Below are positions 25,045-34,260 of a stretch of DNA of 64,000 nt, piece by piece; position 1 is the first letter of the stretch; each line of letters opens with the position of its first letter. This stretch comes from Pseudomonas abieticivorans. GTDB lineage: Bacteria; Pseudomonadota; Gammaproteobacteria; Pseudomonadales; Pseudomonadaceae. A program made the position numbers and the translations under genes. Where the stretch lies: NCBI RefSeq assembly GCF_023509015.1, contig NZ_CP094975.1:3775501-3839500 (forward strand), written 5' to 3'. The notes under the pieces are model-generated. The model did no database searches. It worked only from the letters and a program-made list of their open reading frames with translations, and was not told where the DNA came from.

Positions 25045-26481
25045 ATGTCGATACCACGCTTGAAGCCTTATCTGTCCTTGTTTGCCGCCGTGCTGCTGTT
25101 CGGGCAGGTGGTCAACGCCCAGGCCGAGGCACTGCCTGACTTCACCACCCTGGTCGAGCAAGCCTCGCCGGCCGTGGTCAATATCAGTACCACGCAGAAG
25201 CTGCCGGACCGTAAGGTCGCCGACAGCCAGATGCCGGACCTGGAAGGCCTGCCGCCGGCGTTCCGGGATTTCTTCCGCAACATGCCGCGCCAGCCCGGTT
25301 CGCCCAACTCGCCTCGCGGCGACCGCCAGCGCCAGACTCAGTCGCTGGGCTCCGGTTTCATCATTTCCGATGATGGCTATGTGCTTACCAACAACCACGT
25401 AATCGAAGATGCCGACGAAATCGTCGTGCGCCTGTCCGACCGCAGCGAACTCAAGGCCAAGTTGGTGGGCACCGACCCGCGAACCGACGTGGCCGTGTTG
25501 AAGATCGAAGGCAAGAATCTGCCGACCGTCAAGTTGGGTGATTCCGACAAGCTGAAGGTCGGGGAGTGGGTGCTGGCCATTGGCTCGCCGTTCGGCTTCG
25601 ATCACTCGGTTACCAAGGGTATCGTCAGCGCCAAGGGCCGCACCCTGCCTAACGACACCTATGTGCCGTTCATCCAGACCGACGTTGCCATCAACCCGGG
25701 TAACTCCGGTGGCCCGCTGTTCAACATGAATGGCGAAGTCGTGGGCATCAACTCGCAGATCTTCACCCGCTCCGGCGGCTTCATGGGCCTGTCGTTCGCC
25801 ATCCCGATCGACGTGGCGATGGATGTGGCCAATCAGCTGAAGAAAGACGGCAAGGTCAGCCGCGGCTGGCTCGGCGTGGTGATCCAGGAGGTCAACAAAG
25901 ACCTGGCTGAATCCTTCGGCCTGGACAAACCAGCCGGCGCGCTGGTAGCCCAGGTGATGGAAGACGGCCCGGCGGCCAAGGGTGGCGTGCAGGTAGGTGA
26001 CGTGATCCTGAGCATGAACGGCCAGCCGATCGACATGTCGGCCGACTTGCCGCATCTGGTCGGTAGCCTGAAAGAGGGCACCAAGGCCAACCTGGAAGTG
26101 ATCCGCGAGGGCAAGCGCAAAACCCTGACCGTGACGGTCGGTGCGCTGCCGGATGAAGATCCGGAGCTGGGCGACAACCCAAAAGCCGGCGCCGAGCGCA
26201 GCAGCAACCGCCTGGGTGTTTCGGTGGCCGACCTGACCGCCGATCAGAAAAAGACCCTGGACCTCAAGGGGGGCGTGCTGATCAAGGACATCCAGGACGG
26301 CCCAGCCGCAATGATCGGCCTGCAGCCGGGTGACGTGATCACCCACCTGAACAACCAGGCCATCGGTTCGGCCAAGGAGTTCACAGACGTGGCACAGGGC
26401 CTGCCGAAGAATCGTTCGGTGTCCATGCGCGTGCTGCGACAGGGGCGTGCCAGTTTCATCACGTTCAAGCTGAACGAGTAA
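25045..26481 (+). CDS. mucD: periplasmic serine protease MucD (DegP/HtrA family)
   Basis: A 478-residue protease/chaperone with signal peptide ending FGQVVNAQA. The trypsin-like domain shows the triad in TNNHVIED (His), RTDVAVLKI (Asp) and NPGNSGGPLF (Ser). Two PDZ domains follow (PAKGGVQVGDVILS and PAAMIGLQPGDVITH). It degrades misfolded envelope proteins and limits AlgU activation. GGGAG lies four bases before the ATG at 25045; an in-frame ATG at 25021 is possible. It is separated from mucB by 281 bp, with no mucC. Confidence 0.95.
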   Translation: MSIPRLKPYLSLFAAVLLFGQVVNAQAEALPDFTTLVEQASPAVVNISTTQKLPDRKVADSQMPDLEGLPPAFRDFFRNMPRQPGSPNSPRGDRQRQTQSLGSGFIISDDGYVLTNNHVIEDADEIVVRLSDRSELKAKLVGTDPRTDVAVLKIEGKNLPTVKLGDSDKLKVGEWVLAIGSPFGFDHSVTKGIVSAKGRTLPNDTYVPFIQTDVAINPGNSGGPLFNMNGEVVGINSQIFTRSGGFMGLSFAIPIDVAMDVANQLKKDGKVSRGWLGVVIQEVNKDLAESFGLDKPAGALVAQVMEDGPAAKGGVQVGDVILSMNGQPIDMSADLPHLVGSLKEGTKANLEVIREGKRKTLTVTVGALPDEDPELGDNPKAGAERSSNRLGVSVADLTADQKKTLDLKGGVLIKDIQDGPAAMIGLQPGDVITHLNNQAIGSAKEFTDVAQGLPKNRSVSMRVLRQGRASFITFKLNE

Positions 26482-26486
26482 CTGGA

Positions 26487-26511
26487 AAAGCGACCTTCGG
26501 GTCGCTTTTTT
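26487..26511 (+). terminator. terminator after mucD
   Basis: AAAGCGACC-TTCG-GGTCGCTTT: a stem with a stable TTCG loop and a run of six T residues. It is positioned 6 bp after the mucD stop. Confidence 0.92.
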
Positions 26512-26531
26512 GGGCCTGGAGCACTGGAGTG

Positions 26532-26599
26532 CCCGGTTCGCGGATAAATCCGCTCCTACGCAGCCCCCCCTGTAGGAGCGGATTTATCCGCGAACCGGG
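26532..26599. repeat. REP-type pair with perfect 27-bp arms
   Basis: Arms at 26532-26558 and 26573-26599 are perfect reverse complements around a 14-bp centre. They contain the GTAGGAGCGGATTTATCCGC element and extend into CCCGG/CCGGG. It lies between mucD and lepA. The lack of any mismatch suggests a recent insertion or conversion. Confidence 0.9.
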
Positions 26600-26709
26600 C
26601 GCCACATCTGCCAAGGAACCCCAATTTCCCCATGCAACCGTTATTCAGGTACAATTCCCGGCTATTTTTCGTTGGGCGTCCGGCCCGCAGCCTTTTTGAG
26701 TGTTGATCC

Positions 26710-28509
26710 GTGAGTGATTTGAGTCATATCCGCAATTTCTCCATCATCGCCCACATTGACCACGGCAAGTCGACGCTGGCCGATCGGTTCATTCAGATGT
26801 GCGGTGGCCTCGCCGAGCGCGAAATGGAAGCCCAGGTATTGGACTCCATGGACCTTGAGCGCGAGCGCGGCATCACCATCAAGGCCCACAGCGTTACCCT
26901 GTATTACAAGGCAAAAGACGGTGTCACCTACCAGCTGAACTTCATTGACACCCCCGGCCACGTCGACTTCACCTACGAAGTCAGCCGTTCGCTGGCGGCC
27001 TGCGAAGGTGCGCTGCTGGTGGTCGATGCCGGTCAAGGCGTCGAGGCACAGTCGGTTGCCAACTGCTACACCGCCATCGAGCAGGGCCTTGAGGTCATGC
27101 CGGTGCTGAACAAGATCGACCTGCCGCAGGCCGATCCTGATCGCGTGAAAGAAGAAATCGAGAAGATCATCGGCATCGACGCCACCGACGCCGTCACCTG
27201 CAGCGCCAAAACGGGCCTGGGTGTCGACGAAGTGCTCGAGCGCCTGGTGACCACCATCCCCGCGCCAACCGGCAACATCGAAGATCCGCTGCAAGCGTTG
27301 ATCATCGACTCCTGGTTCGACAACTACCTGGGCGTTGTGTCCCTGGTACGCGTGCGCCATGGCCGCGTGAAAAAGGGCGACAAGATTCTGGTCAAATCCA
27401 CCGGCAAGATCCACCTGGTGGACAGCGTCGGTGTATTCAACCCCAAGCACACCGCCACCGTTGACCTGAAAGCCGGCGAAGTGGGCTTCATCATCGCCGG
27501 CATCAAGGACATCCACGGTGCACCGGTAGGTGACACCCTGACCTTGAACACCACGCCGGACGTCGACGTGTTGCCAGGCTTCAAGCGCATTCAGCCCCAG
27601 GTCTACGCCGGTCTGTTCCCGGTCAGCTCCGATGACTTCGAGGACTTTCGCGAAGCCCTGCAGAAGCTGACCCTCAACGACAGCTCCCTGCAGTACACCC
27701 CGGAAAGCTCCGACGCCCTGGGCTTCGGCTTCCGTTGCGGGTTCCTGGGCATGCTGCACATGGAGATCATCCAGGAGCGCCTGGAGCGCGAATACGACCT
27801 GGACCTGATCACCACCGCGCCGACGGTAATCTTCGAGCTGTTGCTCAAGAACGGCGAGACCATCTACGTCGACAACCCGTCCAAGCTGCCTGACCTGTCG
27901 GCCATCGAAGACATGCGCGAACCGATCGTGCGGGCCAATATCCTGGTACCGCAGGAGCATCTGGGCAACGTCATCACCCTGTGCATCGAGAAGCGCGGCG
28001 TGCAACACGACATGCTGTTCCTTGGCAGCCAGGTGCAGGTCACCTACGACCTGCCGATGAACGAAGTGGTGCTGGACTTCTTCGACCGCCTGAAGTCCAC
28101 CAGCCGTGGCTATGCTTCGCTGGACTATCATTTCGACCGTTACCAGTCGGCTAACCTGGTCAAGCTGGACGTGCTGATCAACGCCGAGAAGGTCGATGCC
28201 TTGGCCCTGATCGTGCACCGCGACAACGCCCACTACAAAGGCCGCGCGCTGACCGAGAAGATGAAAGAACTGATTCCTCGGCAGATGTTCGACGTTGCGA
28301 TCCAGGCCGCCATCGGTGGCCAGATCGTTGCCCGGACCACTGTCAAGGCGCTCAGAAAGAACGTACTGGCCAAATGCTACGGTGGCGACGTGAGCCGTAA
28401 GCGCAAGCTGTTGGAAAAGCAGAAGGCCGGTAAAAAACGCATGAAGCAAGTGGGCAACGTGGAAATTCCACAAGAAGCCTTCCTTGCGGTGCTCAGGTTG
28501 GATAGTTAG
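26710..28509 (+). CDS. lepA: elongation factor 4 (LepA)
   Basis: A 599-residue translational GTPase. It has G1 AHIDHGKS near the start, the G3 segment DTPGHVDF, and NKID as G4. Domains II, III and V and the LepA-specific C-terminal domain (ending [10 protein letters not shown]) are all present. It acts on stalled or mistranslocated ribosomes. The start is GTG at 26710. It is first in the lepA-lepB-rnc-era cluster, with lepB only 5 bp downstream. Confidence 0.97.
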   Translation: MSDLSHIRNFSIIAHIDHGKSTLADRFIQMCGGLAEREMEAQVLDSMDLERERGITIKAHSVTLYYKAKDGVTYQLNFIDTPGHVDFTYEVSRSLAACEGALLVVDAGQGVEAQSVANCYTAIEQGLEVMPVLNKIDLPQADPDRVKEEIEKIIGIDATDAVTCSAKTGLGVDEVLERLVTTIPAPTGNIEDPLQALIIDSWFDNYLGVVSLVRVRHGRVKKGDKILVKSTGKIHLVDSVGVFNPKHTATVDLKAGEVGFIIAGIKDIHGAPVGDTLTLNTTPDVDVLPGFKRIQPQVYAGLFPVSSDDFEDFREALQKLTLNDSSLQYTPESSDALGFGFRCGFLGMLHMEIIQERLEREYDLDLITTAPTVIFELLLKNGETIYVDNPSKLPDLSAIEDMREPIVRANILVPQEHLGNVITLCIEKRGVQHDMLFLGSQVQVTYDLPMNEVVLDFFDRLKSTSRGYASLDYHFDRYQSANLVKLDVLINAEKVDALALIVHRDNAHYKGRALTEKMKELIPRQMFDVAIQAAIGGQIVARTTVKALRKNVLAKCYGGDVSRKRKLLEKQKAGKKRMKQVGNVEIPQEAFLAVLRLDS

Positions 28510-28514
28510 GTCCT

Positions 28515-29369
28515 ATGTCACTAAATTTCCCGCTGTTGCTGGTCATTGCTGTCGCCGTCTGCGGTTTGCTGGCCCTGTTCGATCTGGTTGTCCTTGCGCC
28601 CAAGCGCAAGGCGGCGATCGCCAACTACGAGGGCAGTGTCAGTAACCCCGAGATGGCTGTCGTCGAGCAGTTGAACAAAGAGCCGATGCTGGTGGAGTAC
28701 GGCAAGTCGTTCTTCCCGGTGCTGTTTATCGTGCTGGTGCTGCGATCGTTTCTGGTCGAGCCGTTCCAGATTCCGTCGGGGTCGATGATCCCGACGCTGG
28801 AAGTGGGCGATTTCATCCTGGTGAACAAATTCTCGTACGGGATCCGCTTGCCGGTGATCGACAAGAAGGTGATCCCGGTGGGTGATCCGCAGCGCGGGGA
28901 CGTGATGGTGTTCCGTTACCCCAGCGACCCGAGCGTGAACTACATCAAGCGGGTCATCGGCCTGCCAGGTGACAAGATCAGCTACACCCAGGACAAGCAG
29001 CTCTACGTGAACGGCCAGCTGGTTTCCAAGCAGTTGGTGGGCACGGAAAACGGCAGCCTTGGCACCGCCGAGCTATACAAGGAAAAGCTGGGTGACGTCG
29101 AGCATTTGATTCGTCAGCAGATGGGTCGCTACAACATGCCACCGGACAACGAGTGGACGGTGCCCGCCGATCATTACTTCATGATGGGCGACAACCGCGA
29201 CAACTCCAACGACAGCCGTTACTGGGATGACCCCAAGATTCCCAAGGAACTGCTGGGCATGGTCCCGGACCACAATATCGTCGGCAAGGCCTTCGCGGTC
29301 TGGATGAGTTGGCCGGAACCGAAGATAGGCCACTTCCCGAATTTTTCGCGAGTGGGCCTGATCAAGTAG
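28515..29369 (+). CDS. lepB: signal peptidase I
   Basis: A 284-residue inner-membrane protease with two N-terminal hydrophobic helices (about 5-27 and 62-80). The catalytic serine is in PSGSMIPT; the general-base lysine is in NYIKRVIGLPGD; box E is GDNRDNSNDSRYW. It removes signal peptides from exported proteins, including those of MucB and MucD nearby. It is translated immediately after lepA. Confidence 0.96.
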   Translation: MSLNFPLLLVIAVAVCGLLALFDLVVLAPKRKAAIANYEGSVSNPEMAVVEQLNKEPMLVEYGKSFFPVLFIVLVLRSFLVEPFQIPSGSMIPTLEVGDFILVNKFSYGIRLPVIDKKVIPVGDPQRGDVMVFRYPSDPSVNYIKRVIGLPGDKISYTQDKQLYVNGQLVSKQLVGTENGSLGTAELYKEKLGDVEHLIRQQMGRYNMPPDNEWTVPADHYFMMGDNRDNSNDSRYWDDPKIPKELLGMVPDHNIVGKAFAVWMSWPEPKIGHFPNFSRVGLIK

Positions 29370-29377
29370 TCGAGCGC

Positions 29378-29400
29378 GGCGCTGCCCTTGGGGCAGCGCC
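29378..29400 (+). terminator. strong hairpin between lepB and the DUF4845 gene
   Basis: GGCGCTGCCC-TTG-GGGCAGCGCC: a perfect 10-bp stem with a three-base loop, followed by GAATGCTTTTC. The T tract is short, so it may be an attenuator, a processing site or an mRNA stabiliser rather than a full terminator. Confidence 0.45.
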
Positions 29401-29439
29401 GAATGCTTTTCTGGCGTCGCAAGGAAGGGGAGGTCGGGC

Positions 29440-29817
29440 ATGAACGTCGCTACTTCGCAGAAAGGCGTATCGCTGCTGGGCGGTTTGTTGATCCTGGTTG
29501 TGCTGGGCTTTGCCTTCAGCGCCGGGTTGAAACTGGCGCCGCACTACTTCGACTATTGGTCGTTGAAAAAAATCATCAGCTCGGTGGAAACCGAGAAGGC
29601 CGTGCCGATCAGCACTGTCAGCGACTTTTACAACCATGTGCGCGCTGGCATGCAGGTCAACAATATTCAGGATGTGGATTTGAACAAGGCGTTAAGTGTG
29701 ACATTGGAGGACAATGTGTTCCTCGCCCATTTGAAATATGAAGAGCGTGAGCCACTGATCCAGAACATCGATCTGGTGGTGAAGTTCGACCACGAATTCA
29801 GCGTGCGTAAACCGTGA
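29440..29817 (+). CDS. DUF4845 family membrane protein
   Basis: A 125-residue protein with a single N-terminal membrane helix ([22 protein letters not shown]) and a periplasmic remainder. The same gene sits between lepB and rnc in other pseudomonads. Its role is unknown; the N-terminal region resembles a pilin-like or prepilin-like hydrophobic start. A GGGGAGG ribosome site lies seven bases before the ATG. The stop overlaps the rnc GTG. Confidence 0.88.
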   Translation: MNVATSQKGVSLLGGLLILVVLGFAFSAGLKLAPHYFDYWSLKKIISSVETEKAVPISTVSDFYNHVRAGMQVNNIQDVDLNKALSVTLEDNVFLAHLKYEEREPLIQNIDLVVKFDHEFSVRKP

Positions 29818-30503
29818 GCGTTTCCTTGAGCCGTCTCGAGCGTCAGCTCGGCTACACCTTCAAAGATCAGGAACTGATGGTCCTGGCCTTGACTCACCGC
29901 AGCTTCGCCGGGCGTAACAACGAACGCCTGGAGTTTCTGGGTGATGCCATCCTCAATTTCGTGGCCGGCGAGGCGCTGTTCGAGCGTTTCCCCCTGGCCC
30001 GCGAAGGTCAGCTGTCGCGCCTGCGGGCCCGTCTGGTAAAGGGCGAGACCCTGGCCGTGCTGGCCCGTGGTTTCGACTTGGGCGAGTACCTGCGCCTGGG
30101 TTCGGGTGAATTGAAAAGCGGTGGTTTTCGCCGCGAATCGATCCTGGCCGATGCCCTCGAAGCGCTGATTGGTGCCATCTACCTGGACTCGGGCATGGAA
30201 GTGGCCCGTGAACGCGTATTGGCCTGGCTGACCGGCGAGTTCGAAGGCCTGACCCTGGTCGACACCAACAAAGACCCCAAGACCCGCCTGCAAGAGTTCC
30301 TGCAGTCGCGTGCCTGTGAACTGCCACGTTACGAAGTGGTGGATATCCAGGGCGAACCGCATTGCCGGACGTTTTTCGTCGAATGTGAAATCACCCTTTT
30401 GAACGAAAAAAGCCGTGGGCAGGGCGTCAGCCGTCGTATTGCCGAACAGGTAGCGGCCGCTGCAGCACTGATCGCCCTGGGCGTGGAGAATGGCAATGAC
30501 TGA
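29814..30503 (+). CDS. rnc: ribonuclease III
   Basis: A 229-residue enzyme. The catalytic signature [12 protein letters not shown] is present with its conserved Glu and Asp, and the C-terminal double-stranded-RNA-binding domain begins near residue 155 ([12 protein letters not shown]). It processes rRNA precursors and cuts double-stranded RNA. The GTG start at 29814 overlaps the preceding stop, and the 3' end overlaps era by 8 bp. Confidence 0.97.
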   Translation: MSVSLSRLERQLGYTFKDQELMVLALTHRSFAGRNNERLEFLGDAILNFVAGEALFERFPLAREGQLSRLRARLVKGETLAVLARGFDLGEYLRLGSGELKSGGFRRESILADALEALIGAIYLDSGMEVARERVLAWLTGEFEGLTLVDTNKDPKTRLQEFLQSRACELPRYEVVDIQGEPHCRTFFVECEITLLNEKSRGQGVSRRIAEQVAAAAALIALGVENGND

Positions 30504-31398
30504 AACAACTCAAACCCGCTGTGGCTACGTGGCCATCGTTGGTCGCCCTAACGTGGGCAAATCCACGCTGCTGAACCACATCCTGGGTCAAAAGCTGGCA
30601 ATCACCTCGCGCAAGCCGCAAACCACCCGCCACAACATGCTGGGCATCAAGACCGAGGGCGAGATCCAGGCGATCTACGTCGATACCCCCGGCATGCACA
30701 AGAGCAACGAAAAGGCGCTCAACCGCTACATGAACAAGACCGCTTCGGCGGCGTTGAAAGACGTCGACGTGGTGATCTTCGTGGTCGACCGCACCAAGTG
30801 GACCGACGAAGACCAGTTGGTACTGGAGCGTGTGCAGTATGTGCAGGGCCCGGTGATCCTGGCGATCAACAAGACCGACCGCATCGAAGACAAGGCCGAT
30901 TTGATGCCGCACCTGAGCTGGCTTCAGGAGCAACTGCCGAACGCGCAGATCGTACCGATTTCCGCGCAGCAGGGGCACAACCTCGAGGCGCTGGAAGGCC
31001 TGATCGCCAAGCACCTGCCGGAAAACGATCACTTCTTCCCGGAAGACCAGATCACCGACCGCAGCAGCCGCTTCCTGGCCGCAGAGCTGGTGCGTGAAAA
31101 GATCATGCGCCAACTGGGTGCTGAGTTGCCGTACCAGATCACCGTCGAGATCGAAGAGTTCAAGCAGCAGGGCAAAACCCTGCACATCCACGCCTTGATC
31201 CTGGTCGAGCGTGATGGCCAGAAGAAGATCATCATCGGCGACAAGGGCGAGCGCATCAAACGCATCGGCACCGAAGCGCGCAAGGACATGGAGCTGCTGT
31301 TCGACTCCAAGGTCATGCTCAACCTGTGGGTCAAGGTCAAGGGTGGCTGGTCCGACGACGAACGCGCCCTGCGTTCCCTCGGTTACAACGACCAGTAA
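30496..31398 (+). CDS. era: ribosome assembly GTPase Era
   Basis: A 300-residue GTPase. It has G1 GRPNVGKS, G3 DTPGMH, G4 NKTD and a C-terminal KH RNA-binding domain ([15 protein letters not shown]). It binds 16S rRNA during 30S maturation. I use the ATG at 30496, because the GGAG at 30485-30488 is 7 bases from it and only one base from the ATG at 30490. It overlaps rnc by 8 bp, giving coupled translation. Confidence 0.96.
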   Translation: MTETTQTRCGYVAIVGRPNVGKSTLLNHILGQKLAITSRKPQTTRHNMLGIKTEGEIQAIYVDTPGMHKSNEKALNRYMNKTASAALKDVDVVIFVVDRTKWTDEDQLVLERVQYVQGPVILAINKTDRIEDKADLMPHLSWLQEQLPNAQIVPISAQQGHNLEALEGLIAKHLPENDHFFPEDQITDRSSRFLAAELVREKIMRQLGAELPYQITVEIEEFKQQGKTLHIHALILVERDGQKKIIIGDKGERIKRIGTEARKDMELLFDSKVMLNLWVKVKGGWSDDERALRSLGYNDQ

Positions 31399-31406
31399 TA
31401 CCCCCC

Positions 31407-31491
31407 CTGTGGGAGCCAAGCTTGCTTGCGACGAAGCCCGATCAGGCACACCGTGCTCAAAGGCTATCGCGAGTAAGCGCTGCTCCCACAG
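31407..31491. repeat. REPIN of the TGTGGGAGC family
   Basis: Opposed copies of CTGTGGGAGC..GCTTGC and ..GCGCTGCTCCCACAG between era and recO. This family differs from the GTAGGAGCGG elements found elsewhere in the window, and is seen only here. Confidence 0.85.
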
Positions 31492-31511
31492 TGCCAGGGT
31501 TCAGGATTGCC

Positions 31512-32195
31512 ATGGCCACCCCCCAAGCCCAACCCGCCTACGTGCTCCACTCCCGTGCATACCGCGAAAGCAGTGCGCTGGTGGACTTCCTCACGCCCCA
31601 AGGCCGCCTGCGTGCGGTGCTGCGCAGCGCCCGTGGCAAGGCGGGCACCTTGGCGCGGCCGTTCGTGCCCCTGGAAGTTGAATTTCGTGGCAAGGGCGAG
31701 CTGAAGAACGTCGGGCGCATGGAAGGCGTGGGCGTGGCCGCCTGGATGGTCGGTGATGCCCTGTTTAGCGGTTTGTACCTCAACGAGCTGCTGATCCGCC
31801 TGCTGCCCGCCGAAGACCCGCACCCCCACGTATTTGATCACTACGCCGCGACCTTGCAGGCGCTGGCCGCCGGCCTACCACTGGAGCCGTTGCTGCGCTC
31901 CTTCGAATGGCGCTTGCTCGACAGCCTGGGCTACGGCTTTGCCCTGCACCAGGACATCAATGGCGATGCGATCGAGGAAGGCGGGCTGTATCGGCTGAAG
32001 GTCGACGCGGGCCTTGAGCGTATCTGGTTGCTGCAACCTGGCGTGTTCAACGGCATCGAGCTGATGGCCATGGCCCAGGCCGACTGGGCCGTGCCCGGCG
32101 CGTTGGCCGCGGCCAAGCGGCTGATGCGCCAGGCGTTGGCCGTGCATCTGGGCGGCAAGCCGCTGGTCAGCCGCGAACTGTTCCGCAAGCCGTAG
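31512..32195 (+). CDS. recO: DNA repair protein RecO
   Basis: A 227-residue recombination mediator. It has an OB-fold at the N-terminus ([20 protein letters not shown]) and a helical C-terminal domain. RecO loads RecA with RecR. No Cys4 zinc site is visible, which is usual for the pseudomonad form. The ATG at 31512 follows AGGA at 31503-31506; the longer open frame upstream runs across the REPIN and is not real. Confidence 0.93.
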   Translation: MATPQAQPAYVLHSRAYRESSALVDFLTPQGRLRAVLRSARGKAGTLARPFVPLEVEFRGKGELKNVGRMEGVGVAAWMVGDALFSGLYLNELLIRLLPAEDPHPHVFDHYAATLQALAAGLPLEPLLRSFEWRLLDSLGYGFALHQDINGDAIEEGGLYRLKVDAGLERIWLLQPGVFNGIELMAMAQADWAVPGALAAAKRLMRQALAVHLGGKPLVSRELFRKP

Positions 32196-32249
32196 CCGCG
32201 GCGCCAGTCTGGCCGTATCCTAGTGGGCTCAAACCTTAGGAGCGCTCCC

Positions 32250-32990
32250 GTGACCACCAGCAATCGCATTCTTCTTGGCGTGAACATCGACCACGTGGCC
32301 ACCCTGCGTCAGGCGCGTGGCACCCGCTACCCTGACCCGGTCAAAGCCGCACTGGACGCCGAAGAAGCGGGCGCCGATGGCATCACTGTGCACCTGCGCG
32401 AAGACCGCCGGCACATCCAGGAGCGCGACGTGCTGGTGCTCAAGGACGTGCTGCAAACGCGCATGAACTTCGAGATGGGCGTGACCGAAGAGATGCTTGC
32501 CTTTGCCGAACGCATCCGCCCGGCGCACATCTGCCTGGTGCCGGAAACCCGCCAGGAGTTGACCACCGAAGGCGGCCTCGACGTGGCCGGCCAAGAGGCG
32601 CGGATCAAGGCCGCAGTCGAGCGCCTGGCCAAGATCGGCTGTGAAGTGTCGTTGTTCATCGACCCGGACGAACGTCAGATCGCCGCATCCAAGCGTGTCG
32701 GCGCACCCGCGGTCGAGTTGCACACCGGCCGTTATGCCGATGCCGAGAATCCGACCGAGGTGGCTGAAGAGCTCAAGCGCATCGCCGACGGCGTGGCCTT
32801 TGGCGTGGCCCAGGGTTTGATCGTCAATGCCGGCCACGGCCTGCATTACCACAACGTGCAGGCCGTGGCCGCGATCAAGGGCATCAATGAATTGAACATA
32901 GGCCACGCGCTGGTGGCTCACGCTTTGTTCGTAGGGTTCAAGGCGGCGGTGGCCGAGATGAAGGCGTTGATCGCCCAATCCAGCCGCTAA
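32250..32990 (+). CDS. pdxJ: pyridoxine 5'-phosphate synthase PdxJ
   Basis: A 246-residue TIM-barrel enzyme that joins 1-deoxyxylulose 5-phosphate and 3-amino-2-oxopropyl phosphate in vitamin B6 synthesis. The N-terminal [17 protein letters not shown] signature and the HLREDRRHI segment are typical. TAGGAG lies seven bases before the GTG at 32250. It closes the lepA-pdxJ cluster. Confidence 0.96.
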   Translation: MTTSNRILLGVNIDHVATLRQARGTRYPDPVKAALDAEEAGADGITVHLREDRRHIQERDVLVLKDVLQTRMNFEMGVTEEMLAFAERIRPAHICLVPETRQELTTEGGLDVAGQEARIKAAVERLAKIGCEVSLFIDPDERQIAASKRVGAPAVELHTGRYADAENPTEVAEELKRIADGVAFGVAQGLIVNAGHGLHYHNVQAVAAIKGINELNIGHALVAHALFVGFKAAVAEMKALIAQSSR

Positions 32991-32997
32991 TAACGAC

Positions 32998-33040
32998 GCG
33001 GATGAATGTGCTCTTTTGTAGGAGCGGATTCATCCGCGAA
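32998..33040. repeat. REP-type palindrome with a partial partner
   Basis: One full GTAGGAGCGGATTCATCCGCGAA copy at 33017-33040 and a truncated inverted CGCGGATGAAT copy just before it. It lies in the convergent gap between pdxJ and the amidohydrolase gene, where it may act as a transcript end. Confidence 0.75.
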
Positions 33041-33054
33041 CCAGACAGCGCGAT

Positions 33055-34233
33055 TTACGCCAAATACCCCTCGACCAACTCCACCCAGCACGCCGCGCCC
33101 AGCGGTATCACCGCGTCATCGAAATCATAATGGTCGTTGTGCACCGAGCACCCGGTGAACTCGCCCGTACCATTGCCTAGCACGAAATAGCAGCCCGGTC
33201 GGGCCTGCAGCATCCAGGCAAAGTCTTCGCTGCCCATCAGCCGTACCGGCATTTTATTCAGCACGTTGTGCTCACCCAGTACCTTACGGGCCACTGCGCG
33301 CATGCGTTCGGTTTCGGCCTCGGTATTGACCAGCACCGGCGCCAGCAGTGTGTAGTCGACCTGGGCCGTTACGCCGAAACTTGCGGCTTGGCCTTCGATG
33401 ATTTCACGGATGCGCTTTTCCACGCGGTCGCGGATCTGCGGCGCGGCGGTGCGCACGCTGAGCATCAGTTGGGCGGTTTCCGGGATAATGTTGTAGGCCG
33501 TGCCCGCGTGCACCATGCCCACGCTGATCACCGCCGCGTCGTCGGCCGCCAGGTTGCGTGACACCACGGTTTGCAGGGCGGCAATAATACTGGCCAGGGC
33601 CGGTATCGGGTCCACCGCGCGCTCGGGCATGGCGCCGTGGCCGCCACGGCCGGTCAGGGTGATGGTCACCCGTTCCGAGGAGGCCATCAGGCCGCCAGCC
33701 TGCACCACCGCCTGGCCCACGTTCAGGCCCGGCATATTGTGGAAGGCGTACACCGCGTCGCACGGGAAGCGCGTGAACAGGTCGTCCTCGATCATCAGCT
33801 TGGCGCCGGCCAGGCCTTCTTCGTCGGGCTGAAAGATCAGGTTCAGCGTGCCGTTGAACTCGGCGCTGGTGGCAAGCTGTTCTGCCGCCGCCAGCAAGGT
33901 CGCGGTGTGCCCATCGTGGCCGCAGGCGTGCATGCGCCCGGCGTGCTGGCTGGCCCAGGGCAGGCCGTTCTTTTCCAGGATCGGCAGGGCGTCCATGTCG
34001 GCGCGAATGCCCAGGGTGCGGTTGCCGTCGCCCTTGCGCAGTACGCCGACCACGCCTTGGCCGCCGACGCCTTCATGCACTTCATAGCCCCAGGCACCGA
34101 GCATTTCCGCCACCAGGGCCGAGGTGCGTTGGGTATCACCGCCCAGCTCCGGAAAACGGTGGATGTCGCGGCGGATAACGGCGAAATGCTCGGCCGTGCC
34201 TTGCAGGTTCTGCTTGATGATCAGGTTGGTCAT
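33055..34233 (-). CDS. M20-family amidohydrolase (HipO/carboxypeptidase-like)
   Basis: A 392-residue metallohydrolase. It has the metal-binding MHACGHDGHTA motif, the catalytic FQPDEEG segment, and a C-terminal His region (GSEDFAW). The closest named activities are hippurate hydrolase and N-acyl-amino-acid amidohydrolases; the true substrate is unknown. It lies 27 bp downstream of an MHS-type transporter in the same orientation, so the two probably form an uptake-and-cleavage pair. Confidence 0.88.
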   Translation of the reverse strand: MTNLIIKQNLQGTAEHFAVIRRDIHRFPELGGDTQRTSALVAEMLGAWGYEVHEGVGGQGVVGVLRKGDGNRTLGIRADMDALPILEKNGLPWASQHAGRMHACGHDGHTATLLAAAEQLATSAEFNGTLNLIFQPDEEGLAGAKLMIEDDLFTRFPCDAVYAFHNMPGLNVGQAVVQAGGLMASSERVTITLTGRGGHGAMPERAVDPIPALASIIAALQTVVSRNLAADDAAVISVGMVHAGTAYNIIPETAQLMLSVRTAAPQIRDRVEKRIREIIEGQAASFGVTAQVDYTLLAPVLVNTEAETERMRAVARKVLGEHNVLNKMPVRLMGSEDFAWMLQARPGCYFVLGNGTGEFTGCSVHNDHYDFDDAVIPLGAACWVELVEGYLA

Positions 34234-34260
34234 GGAGGGGCTTCCTTATTTTGGCAGTAA

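Noticed and set aside
26662..28473. 603-codon open frame opposite lepA
   Set aside because: It is antisense to a clear LepA and lacks any recognisable motif.
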